Shown here: positions 1 through 8,848 of the stretch, piece by piece
Position numbering within the stretch: position 1 is the first letter of the stretch
Layout of the letters: each line of letters opens with the position of its first letter
Source: Clostridium_AM sp963780135
Lineage (GTDB): Bacteria > Bacillota > Clostridia > Clostridiales > Clostridiaceae
Reading direction: 5' to 3'
Assembly (NCBI GenBank): GCA_963780135.1
Contig: CAWAAR010000003.1
Location: 3,534,001 to 3,598,000, forward strand
Length of the DNA stretch: 64,000 nucleotides
Made by a program: the position numbers and the translations under genes
The notes under the pieces: model-generated
What the model saw: only the letters and a program-made list of their open reading frames with translations
What the model was told of the DNA's origin: nothing
The model's database searches: none

Positions 1-1091
1 CCCAATTGTATTTCTTCTGGACCTATAGAATAAACATCATTAAAGGATTCTTTAAAAGATTCAAAATCCTCTCCTGGGAGTCCTGCAATTAAATCTAAAT
101 GCTGCATTATGTTTTTTATTTTTTCCATTTCTACAACTTTTTCTTTTATATCTTCAAAGTTAACATGTCTATTTATATTTACTAAGATTTCATTGTTTGT
201 AGTTTGAACACCTACTTCAAATTGAATTCTTCTCTTTGGAGCTTTAGCTAAAAGCTTTAATTCTTCATTTGTAAGTATGTCTGCCGAAATTTCAAAATGG
301 AATGTAGCATCTGTATCTAGTTCTATTATAAACTTCCATATATCCATAGCAAATTTAGAGTTACAATTAAATGTTCTATCCACAAATTTTATAAGTTTTA
401 CTCCTTTATTTACTAGAAATAAAAGTTCCTTTTTTACTCTTTCTACATTTAAAAATCTTACTCCATGAGAAGTAGAAGATAAACAGTATTTACACTTAAA
501 TGGACATCCTCGTGAAGATTCAAAATATACTATTTTGTTTTTTAAATCATCACCTTCTTCATAAGGAAAAACTATATTTTCCATATTCATAAGAGGTCTT
601 TCACCATTAAAGTTCACTTCTTCTTCTATCTTAAAACATAATCCTTTAATGAAATTTAACTTTTCTAAATGCTTCTCTTTTAAATCTTCTGAATTGAAAC
701 CTCTGTATTCCATTTTCCACTGTATAAAATCTCTGTAAGTTTCTTCTCCTTCACCGCAGATTACATAATTCCCTACATTTTCTTTTAGAAAACCTTCGCT
801 ATCATAAGAAACTTCTGGTCCTCCATAGAGTATGTCTATATTAGGTTTAACTAATTTAATAAGTTTAGATAACCCCTTTATAAACTCTATATTCCATATG
901 TAACAGGAAAATACCACTACATCTGGCTTTTCTTTTATAATCTCTTCTAATATTTTTTCCATTCTATCATTTATAGTAAACTCTCTTATAACACAGTTAT
1001 AATCCATATCCTTTGTATATGATTTCAAATATCTTACTGCCAAATTACTATGAATAAACTTTGAATTAAGAGCTGTCAATAGTACTTTCAT
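1..1091 (-). CDS. B12-binding domain radical SAM protein (partial, C-terminus off the window)
   Basis: About 363 residues are visible. The N-terminus begins MKVLLTALNSKFIHSNLAVR, typical of clostridial radical SAM proteins with an N-terminal cobalamin-binding Rossmann domain (roughly residues 1-140). The radical SAM core follows, with the 4Fe-4S cluster motif SSRGCPFKCKYC (CxxxCxxC). Family members are annotated as DUF4080-containing enzymes; the substrate is unknown. The start at 1091 is chosen because it gives the usual family N-terminus. An in-frame ATG at 1103 would add four residues but has AAAGGG almost touching it. The gene runs leftwards out of the window, so completeness cannot be judged. 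Confidence 0.9.
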   Translation of the reverse strand, partial: MKVLLTALNSKFIHSNLAVRYLKSYTKDMDYNCVIREFTINDRMEKILEEIIKEKPDVVVFSCYIWNIEFIKGLSKLIKLVKPNIDILYGGPEVSYDSEGFLKENVGNYVICGEGEETYRDFIQWKMEYRGFNSEDLKEKHLEKLNFIKGLCFKIEEEVNFNGERPLMNMENIVFPYEEGDDLKNKIVYFESSRGCPFKCKYCLSSTSHGVRFLNVERVKKELLFLVNKGVKLIKFVDRTFNCNSKFAMDIWKFIIELDTDATFHFEISADILTNEELKLLAKAPKRRIQFEVGVQTTNNEILVNINRHVNFEDIKEKVVEMEKIKNIMQHLDLIAGLPGEDFESFKESFNDVYSIGPEEIQL

Positions 1092-1278
1092 CCTTTTAAT
1101 CATTCCCTTTCACTTCAGACTTTCTAGTTTATTAAATAAATATTTATAGTTTTTAAATACTTTTAAACAAATAACTAGCTATACTAGTATCCATTTTCTT
1201 ATACCTTAATCACTTTATATAGTATACATTATTGAAAGCCTATATAGCAATTATAATCTAAATTGCTGTAAATAATTT

Positions 1279-1857
1279 TTAAATTACACTTTTAATACTA
1301 CTTTCATCTTTTTCTTTATTTTCTTCTTCCTTTTTTTCTTTGGTAATATTAATTTTATTCTTCTTTTTAGCCTTTATATAATAAATATTCTCTGAAGAAT
1401 TACCTTCTATTATATCAAAGTAATTTTCTAAAATTTTAACTGTATTGTCCTTAGAATTATCTTTAAATACATTTAAATCTCTAATTTTTATTTGCTTCAT
1501 TATATTTCCTGGTGCAAGTACTTTTACGACTCCATTAAATATGTTTTTATATCCTTTATCTATATCCCATACATATAGTATTCCTTCTTTATTCAAATAA
1601 TCATATATACTTTTTATAAAATTTTTCTTGTTAATTTTAAAACATATGCTACTAAAAGAAAAAAACAAGATACATATATCATAAAAATCATTCTTTATAT
1701 CAATTTCTTCTTCCTTCCCAGTTATATATTCAATATTTATATTTGTATTTTGCTCCTTACACATGTTATATATAATACCACTATTATTAAAGCCTATATC
1801 AAGAACATTGCCTTTAAAAACTTGATTTTCCATATTTAAAAAAATTTCCTTTTTCAT
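1279..1857 (-). CDS. SAM-dependent methyltransferase-like protein
   Basis: This is a 192-residue protein. Near the N-terminus, GNVLDIGFNNSGIIYNM resembles methyltransferase motif I (VLDIGxGxG), but the second glycine of the loop is replaced. An acidic strand end (EYITGKEEEI) and DFYDICILFFSF resemble motifs II and IV. The C-terminus is a highly charged Lys/Glu tail. The start at 1857 is preferred over an in-frame ATG at 1908 because it is preceded by AAAGGTGGTGATTGT. The phospholipase C-like gene lies 52 nt upstream, separated by a terminator-like hairpin. The degenerate SAM loop makes activity uncertain. Confidence 0.6.
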   Translation of the reverse strand: MKKEIFLNMENQVFKGNVLDIGFNNSGIIYNMCKEQNTNINIEYITGKEEEIDIKNDFYDICILFFSFSSICFKINKKNFIKSIYDYLNKEGILYVWDIDKGYKNIFNGVVKVLAPGNIMKQIKIRDLNVFKDNSKDNTVKILENYFDIIEGNSSENIYYIKAKKKNKINITKEKKEEENKEKDESSIKSVI

Positions 1858-1895
1858 ACAATCACCACCTTTTATATATTTTCTCCAAAAATAAA

Positions 1896-1923
1896 AAAAT
1901 TCCTCCAAATCAAGGAAGAATTT
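1896..1923 (-). terminator. Rho-independent terminator-like hairpin
   Basis: On the minus strand a stem ATTCTTCC/GGAGGAAT with a short loop is followed by a run of T residues. It overlaps the last codons and stop of the phospholipase C-like gene and precedes the methyltransferase-like gene. Confidence 0.55.
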
Positions 1924-2626
1924 TATAATTTTTAACTTCTTTATAATATTTAACCATAACTCCTGCTGTAGTCCTTTGAGCTTCTTTTAAAATAGCAGTA
2001 GCTATTTTGCCATATCTTTCATCTCTAGAATGTATCCCTAAATTCTTAATGTAAGTACTATTTGCCATAATGGCATTATTAACTATATAATCTTCCAATC
2101 CATCATATATTACAGTTCCTTCTTTAGCAATAAAGGAATAATCTGTCATTAATCTACTTATAATCCATAACTCAAACTTTCTATGACTTTTTAAAAGCTT
2201 ATTGTTTACATGTTGAGGCACTGTAGCATCCTGAATAAGATGACAGGATGCTCCAAAATAAAATAATGCTTTAGTTACATCTCCTGCATCAAAGAAAGCT
2301 ATTGACTTTTTATAATATTTTTTACATTCTGTTAAAGCATCTGAAAATCCATATAGTCCTTTACCTTTAGTTACATGATAAAAATGGTTAGAACTTTTAA
2401 AATCCTGATCCGCCCAAGTTACCCCATTATTTATAGCCATTACATGTTTTGTGAAAAACTTGAATTCTTCCTCATATCCATCATTTTTTAATATTTCAAT
2501 GGCCTGTATTATTATAAATTTATGCACAGTACAATAAGTTTTTAAAAATTTTTTCTTAAGAGGATTAACTGCAAACATTATACCCTTTAGTGCATTTCCA
2601 TAAGTATTCTCTAGTTTTTCTTTCAT
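1910..2626 (-). CDS. Zinc-dependent phospholipase C family protein without signal peptide
   Basis: The protein has 238 residues. It carries the all-helical zinc phospholipase C fold signature of C. perfringens alpha-toxin and B. cereus PC-PLC: an early His (H35), TWADQD then NHFYH (Asp and H81), CHLIQDATVPQH (H129, D133, H139) and SHRKFE (H148, E152). These match the usual zinc ligand order. Unlike the secreted toxins it has no signal peptide, so it cannot expose the N-terminal Trp that ligates zinc in mature alpha-toxin. It also has no C-terminal PLAT/C2-like membrane-binding domain. It may act inside the cell or be a degenerate relative; hydrolysis of phospholipid is inferred only from the fold. 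Confidence 0.8.
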   Translation of the reverse strand: MKEKLENTYGNALKGIMFAVNPLKKKFLKTYCTVHKFIIIQAIEILKNDGYEEEFKFFTKHVMAINNGVTWADQDFKSSNHFYHVTKGKGLYGFSDALTECKKYYKKSIAFFDAGDVTKALFYFGASCHLIQDATVPQHVNNKLLKSHRKFELWIISRLMTDYSFIAKEGTVIYDGLEDYIVNNAIMANSTYIKNLGIHSRDERYGKIATAILKEAQRTTAGVMVKYYKEVKNYKILP

Positions 2627-2763
2627 TTATAATTCTATCTCCCTTTGCTTTAAAAATTAAGATTAAATACAAGTTTATTCAAATGAAACCTTGTTCTATT
2701 TAAAACTCAGTTTACTTATCCAGTTCTATTAAATCACAGTATCCTTTATATTTAACCTTTAGA

Positions 2764-4032
2764 TTAATCTCTTTGAAGCTTTAATACTACTATTATTGAC
2801 ACAATAATAGTTGCTAATAGATAAATATAAACACTTTTTCCAATCTTCAAATTGTTGCTAATTGTTCCTTTTTCTATACTATATAAATATCCTTCCTTTT
2901 CGTCAAGTAGTAATAAACTTTTTTCATAAAATTTCAAGCTAAAAATATCTGAATTCCTACTAAATTTAGCCTCTTCCTTAATATTCCCTACTCCATCGAA
3001 TCTGTATAATCCTTTATTAACTTTGTCATAAAAATACATAGCATTTTTAATACCTAAGACGCCACTATTATCTACTGATAGTGATTTTATACTATTTAAA
3101 GTTTTATGCTGATACATAGGTGCGGGCGGATTTGTAGTGGGATGGTTTTCCAATATAAATTGAAGCTTAGAGTTTCCTTTTCCTTTAAATTTAGGAGATG
3201 AAATAGGATCTCCTCCACTATAATCTGGCCAACCATACCAAACCCCTTTTCTTATTTCATATATATAATCTGTATCCCCTTTAACAGGTCTAAGTCCTCT
3301 ATTTTCCATTCCACTTACTGCAGCTATTAACTTGCCTTCACTATTAAAGTCCATTCCTGTTATATTTCTTATTCCCCAAGCAAGAGTTTCCATATTACCA
3401 GTACTTAAATTATATATAAGTACACTGGAATTTCCTGGGAAATGTTCTGGTATTATTTGTCCATTTATACTTTTAGTTTTATAATTTTGATAAGCTCCAG
3501 TTTTAAACTCACCGAAATTTAACCCTTTTAAAGTTATATCCTTAGGCGATATGTCATGTGTATATGGATTTTCGCTTACCCATTTATTATCATCACCTAC
3601 TACTCCTGAATTAGTAGCTGCACCTACAGTTATATAAAGATAGTTTCCTCTTATTTTTATAATGCTGTTCTTATAGTCTCCATAATTAGGTATATCCTTA
3701 ACTAAATCAAACATTTTATTATTATTAATATTATAGCAATATATTTTTGTGTCTGATGAAAAATATAATTTATTATTAAAATATTCTATGCTGTAAATGT
3801 TCAAATTATTATTTTTAAGCAAATAGTAACTTTTACCACTATTTTCTATGATTTGTATTTTATCCTTGTATGCTATGTAATAGTTTCCCTTCTGATCCAC
3901 AGTAAAATCTACTGCTGACTTTAAACCCTTATATTTTATGCTACCTTTTTGATCTTTCACATTAATATTTAAATTTTTAATACCATAGTCTTTATAATAG
4001 CATTTTTTTATTATAAGGATTATAAAAACCAC
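2764..4032 (-). CDS. PQQ-dependent glucose/sorbosone dehydrogenase-like beta-propeller, N-terminus frameshifted
   Basis: The open frame has 422 residues. It resembles soluble glucose dehydrogenase-like six-bladed propellers: AWGIRNITGMDFNSEGKL, a VWYGWPDYSGGDPI segment and a NPPAPMYQH segment. A membrane segment near residue 402 precedes the C-terminus (YIYLLATIIVSIIVVLKL). The open frame only begins at a GTG (4032) without a ribosome site. An ATG at 4073, preceded by GAGGGG, encodes MVKKYFKVLLIFF and then hits a stop. One extra T in the 8-T run (4033-4040) would join the two parts into a clean N-terminal membrane anchor. So the gene is either interrupted, mis-sequenced or phase variable. The substrate is unknown, and no PQQ genes are seen here. 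Confidence 0.7.
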   Translation of the reverse strand: MVFIILIIKKCYYKDYGIKNLNINVKDQKGSIKYKGLKSAVDFTVDQKGNYYIAYKDKIQIIENSGKSYYLLKNNNLNIYSIEYFNNKLYFSSDTKIYCYNINNNKMFDLVKDIPNYGDYKNSIIKIRGNYLYITVGAATNSGVVGDDNKWVSENPYTHDISPKDITLKGLNFGEFKTGAYQNYKTKSINGQIIPEHFPGNSSVLIYNLSTGNMETLAWGIRNITGMDFNSEGKLIAAVSGMENRGLRPVKGDTDYIYEIRKGVWYGWPDYSGGDPISSPKFKGKGNSKLQFILENHPTTNPPAPMYQHKTLNSIKSLSVDNSGVLGIKNAMYFYDKVNKGLYRFDGVGNIKEEAKFSRNSDIFSLKFYEKSLLLLDEKEGYLYSIEKGTISNNLKIGKSVYIYLLATIIVSIIVVLKLQRD

Positions 4033-4204
4033 AAAAAAAATATCAGTAAAACTTTAAAATATTTCTTCACCATATATCCCCTCACAAAATTTTTTTAAAT
4101 GTGCCTAATATATATATATTTTAAAATTTTACTGTATATGTATATTTATGATAGTATATTTTTCTAAATGTGACTAAGTTTATTCAATAACTTATATATT
4201 TGTG

Positions 4205-4768
4205 TTAATCTTTATTTGTAAGTTCTATATGTTCTTCTTCAACACCAGAAAGTACTTTAAATATTTTTATAATATTTTCTTCATAAATTTCTCCACTATA
4301 TTTTTCATAATATTCTACAGCATGTTTCTCTCTTTTACATGCTGCACTTAATAAAGCTTCATCACTATCGTATTTTGAATAATCCATATCTCTAAGTACA
4401 GGCATTTCTTTAAAGTTTCCTATTTTTTTATGAATTCTAGCATGCATGTATTCTATACTTGATAAAGCTTTAAACATTTTTTTTACATTTTCATCTTTTG
4501 CCATTAATGAAGCTTTTTTATAAAAGTCTCCATTAAAAACTTCCAATTTAACTGCATGATCTATTATTTTTAAAGCATTTTCATCTAATTTGCTTCTGTC
4601 ATACTTTATTTCTTCTCCATGCTCTACTAAATATTTCATTGGTGCTCCACAAAACGGACAAAACATTATTTTTTCTTTAGTATTAGAATTTATAAATGCT
4701 TCTTTATTAAAATTATAGTTTTTTTCATTTATCTCCATATCACAAATAACACAAACTATCTTTTCCAT
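4205..4768 (-). CDS. Ferritin-like (rubrerythrin-related) protein with N-terminal zinc ribbon
   Basis: The protein has 187 residues. The N-terminal 40 residues hold CxxC pairs (CVIC and CPFC) that look like a zinc ribbon or rubredoxin-like knuckle. The rest is a predicted four-helix bundle with ferritin-type carboxylate/His motifs (KLEVFNGDFYKKA, IEYMHARIHKKI, KREKHAVEYYEKY, GVEEEHIEL). Such proteins usually hold a di-iron site and act in peroxide or oxygen defence in anaerobes; that role is inferred. The start at 4768 follows a GAAAGGGATG ribosome site; an upstream ATG at 4837 lies in repeat-derived DNA. Confidence 0.7.
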   Translation of the reverse strand: MEKIVCVICDMEINEKNYNFNKEAFINSNTKEKIMFCPFCGAPMKYLVEHGEEIKYDRSKLDENALKIIDHAVKLEVFNGDFYKKASLMAKDENVKKMFKALSSIEYMHARIHKKIGNFKEMPVLRDMDYSKYDSDEALLSAACKREKHAVEYYEKYSGEIYEENIIKIFKVLSGVEEEHIELTNKD

Positions 4769-4822
4769 AACAACATCCCTTTCTAAACAACAATTTTTAA
4801 TTTTAGTATAACATAAAATAAA

Positions 4823-5053
4823 AATATTGCGACGCAATATTTTTGAGAGGACAATTGACAGAGGACAGTGAAGGTTGATTTTTTGCTAACACAAAAGAAT
4901 CTTTAAATTTATATAAGTCAGCAATGTTTCGCTTTAGCGAAACGAGTCTTCAAAAATTTAATTAAAGATTTTTCGTAGTGTAGCGGAAAAAAATCCTCCT
5001 TCACTGTCCTCTGTCAATTTTCCTATGTCCTCTCAAAAAAATGCATCGCATCT
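4823..5053. repeat. GAGGACA palindromic repeat, copy 1 (MITE-like)
   Basis: A roughly 220-bp imperfect palindrome. The ends contain a TGCG-N-CGCA-type mini-palindrome and TTGAGAGGAC; both arms hold GAGGACAGTGAAGG. The middle has a hairpin GTTTCGCTAAAGCGAAAC. Its middle is the reverse complement of the copy at 40513-40735, and a short internally deleted copy lies at 25666-25752. There is no coding capacity. The element overlaps the last codons of the neighbouring EcfA2 gene. Confidence 0.85.
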
Positions 5054-5847
5054 TGCTTATATTCTACAAATTCATGAACAGTTAAGAAAGTTTCACTAAA
5101 GCCTAATTTTTTGCAAAGCTTAGTTATATGTGGTGCATCCAAATAGGCTTTTTTAAGCTCCTCTTCCTTTGAAAAAACCTCTCTTGTTGTGCCATCCATT
5201 ATCATTTTTCCTTGAGTAAATACAATAACTCTTTCAAAACATTCTGCTACAAAATCCATATCATGAATTATGGTTATAACAAGTTTGTTTTTTTCTCTTA
5301 ATTTAAATATTATATTTTTAATTTTTTCTCTTCCTTCATAGTCCTGAGCAATGGTTGGCTCATCAAATACTATAACATCTGTATTCATAGACACTATGGA
5401 AGCTATACTTATAAGTTTTCTTTCAGATAAGCTTAAATCATAAGGATTGCTATGTTCTAGATGTTCTAGGCCTACCATTTTTAGAGCATCTATAGAATTT
5501 TTATAAGCTGTTTCTTTATCTTGTCCAATATTTAATGGTCCAAACATAACTTCATCTATTACTTTATTTTTAAATATTTGATCATTAGGGTTTTGAAAAA
5601 CCAAGCCTATTTTTGATGATAAACTAGCTGCAGTTGCTTCTTTAGTGTTTACACCATGTATTAATATATCTCCTTCTGAAGGCTTTAAAAGACCTTTTAG
5701 TAGTTTAACAAAAGTAGTTTTTCCCGCACCATTTTGACCAATTATAGCTGTGCTTCTATCATCTAACTCTAAACTTATTCCTTTTAAAATCTCTTCTTCT
5801 TTGTTATATGAAAAATGAAGATTTTTAACTTCTATTTTTTTATCCAT
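5023..5847 (-). CDS. ecfA2: Energy-coupling factor transporter ATPase EcfA2
   Basis: An ABC ATPase of 274 residues. Walker A is GQNGAGKTT, the Q-loop is VFQNPNDQIF, the signature is the degenerate LSLSERK, Walker B is VIVFDEPT and the H-loop is TIIHD. With EcfA1 it powers uptake of a vitamin, base or nucleoside through the EcfT/S module encoded just upstream. Its start overlaps the end of EcfA1 by 8 nt. The last residues (DAMHFFERT) and the stop codon are read from the GAGGACA repeat, so the native C-terminus has been replaced. Because the tail lies beyond the nucleotide-binding domain, function is probably kept. Confidence 0.9.
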   Translation of the reverse strand: MDKKIEVKNLHFSYNKEEEILKGISLELDDRSTAIIGQNGAGKTTFVKLLKGLLKPSEGDILIHGVNTKEATAASLSSKIGLVFQNPNDQIFKNKVIDEVMFGPLNIGQDKETAYKNSIDALKMVGLEHLEHSNPYDLSLSERKLISIASIVSMNTDVIVFDEPTIAQDYEGREKIKNIIFKLREKNKLVITIIHDMDFVAECFERVIVFTQGKMIMDGTTREVFSKEEELKKAYLDAPHITKLCKKLGFSETFLTVHEFVEYKQDAMHFFERT

Positions 5848-6685
5848 TTGAATTCACCACCAAATCATAAGCTTCTTCTAAGGTTGCTGGATACAATCCA
5901 GTTTTAGGATTTACCAAAGATAACTCTTTGCATATTTCAGTATAAGAAGGCTCTTTAACACCATAACTTCTTAAATCTTCTCTTGAAAAAACTTTTTCTG
6001 GTATATCAAAATCTATTAACTTTCCTTCATTTAAAAGCATAATTCTATCAGAATACTTAGCTATCTTTTCAATTTTATGCTCTACCATTAATACAGTCAT
6101 GCCTTCCTTGCTTAATCTATGAACTGCTTTAAAAACTTCTTCTGACCCTTCAGGATCAAGCTGAGATGTAGGTTCATCTAAAACTATTATATCTGGCTTC
6201 ATTGCTATTATGCTGGCAATAGCCATTCTCTGCATCTGACCACCTGATAGTGCAAAAGGATTTCTATCCTTAAATTTTTCTATAGACAAAAGCTTAAGGG
6301 AATAATCTATTCTTTTTTTCATCTCTTCTCTTGAAAGTCCCATATTTTCAAGTCCAAAGGCAATTTCTTCATATACAGTAAGCTTAGAACCTGTAACTTG
6401 AGTAAATGGATTTTGAAAAACTATACCAACCTTTAAAGACAAATCACTTATAGGAGTTTTTCTTACTTCTAATCCATCAATTAAAACTTTTCCGCCATAT
6501 CCACCAAAGAAGAAATTAGGTACTAGCCCTGTTAAAGCTTGGCACAAAGTTGATTTACCTGCACCATTTCTTCCTACAATTCCTACAAATTCTCCCTCTT
6601 CTATTTGAAATGATAAACCTTTTAATGACAAATCCTTTGCAAGAGGATATTTATATTTTAAATTTTCCACTACTATTTTCTTCAT
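5840..6685 (-). CDS. ecfA1: Energy-coupling factor transporter ATPase EcfA1
   Basis: An ABC ATPase of 281 residues, paired with EcfA2. Walker A is GRNGAGKST, the Q-loop is VFQNPFTQVTG, the signature is ALSGGQMQR, Walker B is IIVLDEPTSQLDPEG and the switch His is VEHK. The start at 6685 overlaps the end of EcfT by 4 nt (ATGA arrangement), implying translational coupling. A longer frame to 6733 is not needed. As in other dedicated ECF systems, one ATPase (this one) carries the intact signature and its partner a weaker one. Confidence 0.9.
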   Translation of the reverse strand: MKKIVVENLKYKYPLAKDLSLKGLSFQIEEGEFVGIVGRNGAGKSTLCQALTGLVPNFFFGGYGGKVLIDGLEVRKTPISDLSLKVGIVFQNPFTQVTGSKLTVYEEIAFGLENMGLSREEMKKRIDYSLKLLSIEKFKDRNPFALSGGQMQRMAIASIIAMKPDIIVLDEPTSQLDPEGSEEVFKAVHRLSKEGMTVLMVEHKIEKIAKYSDRIMLLNEGKLIDFDIPEKVFSREDLRSYGVKEPSYTEICKELSLVNPKTGLYPATLEEAYDLVVNSNG

Positions 6686-7449
6686 AAAACTACCCTCCAC
6701 ACTACAGCTGCAGCTATTGATAAAATCATACATATTCTAAACAGTACATTAAATTTAGGGTAAATTCTTTCATTTAAAAAAGTCTTTTTACCGTTTGAAG
6801 AAAAACCCCTTACTTCTAAAGCCATAGCTCTTTCTCTAGTTGCTATTAAGGAATTCATAACTACAGGACCTATTAGAGGAAAGAATGCCTTTAATCTAAC
6901 TATAAACTTTCCTTCAGTCTCCATACCTCTTGACTTTTGAGCATCCATTATAGTTCCCATAGTTGATGTCATTTGAGGAATTATTTGCAAAACAGAACTT
7001 AATACATAGCCTATTTTTGGCGATAATCCCTTTTGAACTAGCTCTTCTATTAAATCAGAAGGCTTAGTCGTTAAAACTAGTATAGAAAAAGCACAAAGTA
7101 TATTAATTACTCTAAAACATATAAGTATAGCATGGGATAATCCTTCTTTATAAAAATTAACTTTTCCCAAAGTGAATGCTATGTTTTTATTGTCTTGAAA
7201 AAACAACCCTTGAATTATAACTATAGTTATAAGAATAAGTAAACTAAAATTTATAATAGGCAGGACTTTTTTTAAAACTTTAGCAAAAACTATTAATATA
7301 AAGCTTACTATTATACAAATTAAAGCTGATATTTTATTTGGAATTATTGCAGCAACAGCTATAACAGCAGCTATATATATTAGCTTATTAATAGGATTTA
7401 TATCATGTACAAAACTATTTCCTTCTGTATATAAACTTAAATTTTTCAT
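6682..7449 (-). CDS. ecfT: ECF transporter transmembrane component EcfT
   Basis: An integral membrane protein of 255 residues with about five or six hydrophobic segments. The cytoplasmic coupling region holds the ARG/ARS-type motifs AQKSRGMETEG and ALEVRGF that dock on the ECF ATPases. These motifs and the position between the S component and the two ATPase genes identify it as the T component. A GCGAGGTGGTCAC ribosome site precedes the start at 7449. It should link the substrate-binding S protein to ATP hydrolysis. Confidence 0.9.
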   Translation of the reverse strand: MKNLSLYTEGNSFVHDINPINKLIYIAAVIAVAAIIPNKISALICIIVSFILIVFAKVLKKVLPIINFSLLILITIVIIQGLFFQDNKNIAFTLGKVNFYKEGLSHAILICFRVINILCAFSILVLTTKPSDLIEELVQKGLSPKIGYVLSSVLQIIPQMTSTMGTIMDAQKSRGMETEGKFIVRLKAFFPLIGPVVMNSLIATRERAMALEVRGFSSNGKKTFLNERIYPKFNVLFRICMILSIAAAVVWRVVL

Positions 7450-7473
7450 GTGACCACCTCGCCTTTAAAATAA

Positions 7474-8076
7474 CTAATCCAAATCATAAACTTCATTGTT
7501 TTGATATAAAACTGTAAGTGCCTTTGGCAGTCCTTTAAATATAGCATAACTTATTAAAACTGTAACTATTTTGTCTGGAATATCCACTGCTAATTCATCT
7601 ACTAATGAAGCTATCCAAACCGGCTGACCTTTAGCTGTTAAAATTGCATACAAAGCATCTCCCCATAAATTACCAGTTTGTCCACCCCAAAAAGCTATAT
7701 TTATTGGAGTAGATACACAAGCTGCTACCAAAGCTACAATTATTCCCGCAACTACTGCTGTAAAAGCATTTTTTATAAATCCTTTATAACTTAAGAAACC
7801 TAAGACAAGTCCCACTGAAATAGAAGTTAAAGCATATATAAAGGATATTGGGTCCATGGTTAATCCATAGATAATATTATTGATTGCTCCGCTTACGGCG
7901 CCAACTATTGGACCCGCTAAAATACTTGCAAGCATGGTTCCTATAGCATCTAACCACAGTGGTAATTTTAATATTCCTGCAAAAAGCTTACCTATATAAT
8001 TTATACCTACTGCTGTGGGAATAAGAACTAATGATGTAGTTGAAAGCTTTAAAGACCACCCTTTATTTTTACTCAT
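7474..8076 (-). CDS. ECF transporter S component (substrate-binding membrane protein)
   Basis: A hydrophobic protein of 200 residues with about six membrane segments. An alanine/glycine-rich segment includes LWLDAIGTMLASILAGPIVG, typical of ECF S components. It sits 24 nt upstream of EcfT and 14 nt downstream of the nucleoside phosphorylase, with AAAAGGAGGGG before its start. The substrate is not readable from the sequence. Co-transcription with a uridine phosphorylase-like enzyme makes a nucleoside or related base the best guess. Thiamine, riboflavin and biotin families look less likely because no matching signature or riboswitch is seen. Confidence 0.8.
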   Translation of the reverse strand: MSKNKGWSLKLSTTSLVLIPTAVGINYIGKLFAGILKLPLWLDAIGTMLASILAGPIVGAVSGAINNIIYGLTMDPISFIYALTSISVGLVLGFLSYKGFIKNAFTAVVAGIIVALVAACVSTPINIAFWGGQTGNLWGDALYAILTAKGQPVWIASLVDELAVDIPDKIVTVLISYAIFKGLPKALTVLYQNNEVYDLD

Positions 8077-8090
8077 AACATCCCCTCCTT

Positions 8091-8834
8091 TTAAATTTTA
8101 TTATTGTAATTGTACACTGCTTCTAGTGCAGTTAATATCTCTTTTTTTTCTCCACCTAAAGTGCCATTTTCTCCATCAACATAATCATTTATGTTTTCTT
8201 CTAAATTTCCATCAATTTCTACAACTACATTTAAAATTGATGCAGTTTTTAAACCTCTTAAACCTCCTATAACAAATAATGCTGCACTTTCCATGTCTGC
8301 ACCTAAAACTCTTTTTTTACTCCAATAATTATCTATGTTCTCTTCTTCATCAGTGTAAAAACTGTCATGACTTCTTGCTATACCTATATGACAAGGAAAC
8401 TCTTGTTTTTGTGCACTATTAATAATATGAAACAAAAGTTCTGCATCAGGTACTGCTGGGTATTTTTCATCAACATAGGCTCTTGAAGCTCCTTCATCCC
8501 TTACTATTCCATTAGGTATAATAAGATCTCCTATGCGTATTCCTTTTTGTGTGGCTCCACAACTTCCAATTCTTATTAAAACTTGAAGTCCTATATTTTT
8601 AAGTTCTTCTACAGCTATCCCAGTAGAAGCTCCTCCCATACCTGTTGACATGGCAAGTATCTTTATTCCTTTATAATATCCTACTAAAGATTTATACTCA
8701 CGATTAAATCCCACTTCTTCTACATTCTCTAAAAATTCAGCTATCCTGTCCACTCTTTTAGGATCTCCTGGAAGTATAGCATATTTTACATCTAAATCTT
8801 TTGAACATCTTATATGTGGTTGAACTACTGTCAT
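8091..8834 (-). CDS. udp: Nucleoside phosphorylase, uridine phosphorylase-like
   Basis: The protein has 247 residues, the usual length of hexameric PNP/UDP family enzymes. Visible motifs are GDPKRVDRI (phosphate-binding loop), STGMGGASTGIAVEEL, RIGSCGATQ, and LGADMESAALF (ribose/base recognition). The enzyme would split a nucleoside with phosphate to base plus ribose-1-phosphate. It lies between a Crp/Fnr regulator (14 nt upstream) and the ECF transporter genes, which suggests coupled uptake and cleavage of a nucleoside. Uridine preference is inferred from family resemblance rather than from specific residues. Confidence 0.85.
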   Translation of the reverse strand: MTVVQPHIRCSKDLDVKYAILPGDPKRVDRIAEFLENVEEVGFNREYKSLVGYYKGIKILAMSTGMGGASTGIAVEELKNIGLQVLIRIGSCGATQKGIRIGDLIIPNGIVRDEGASRAYVDEKYPAVPDAELLFHIINSAQKQEFPCHIGIARSHDSFYTDEEENIDNYWSKKRVLGADMESAALFVIGGLRGLKTASILNVVVEIDGNLEENINDYVDGENGTLGGEKKEILTALEAVYNYNNKI

Positions 8835-8848
8835 AAATAAACCTCCAT

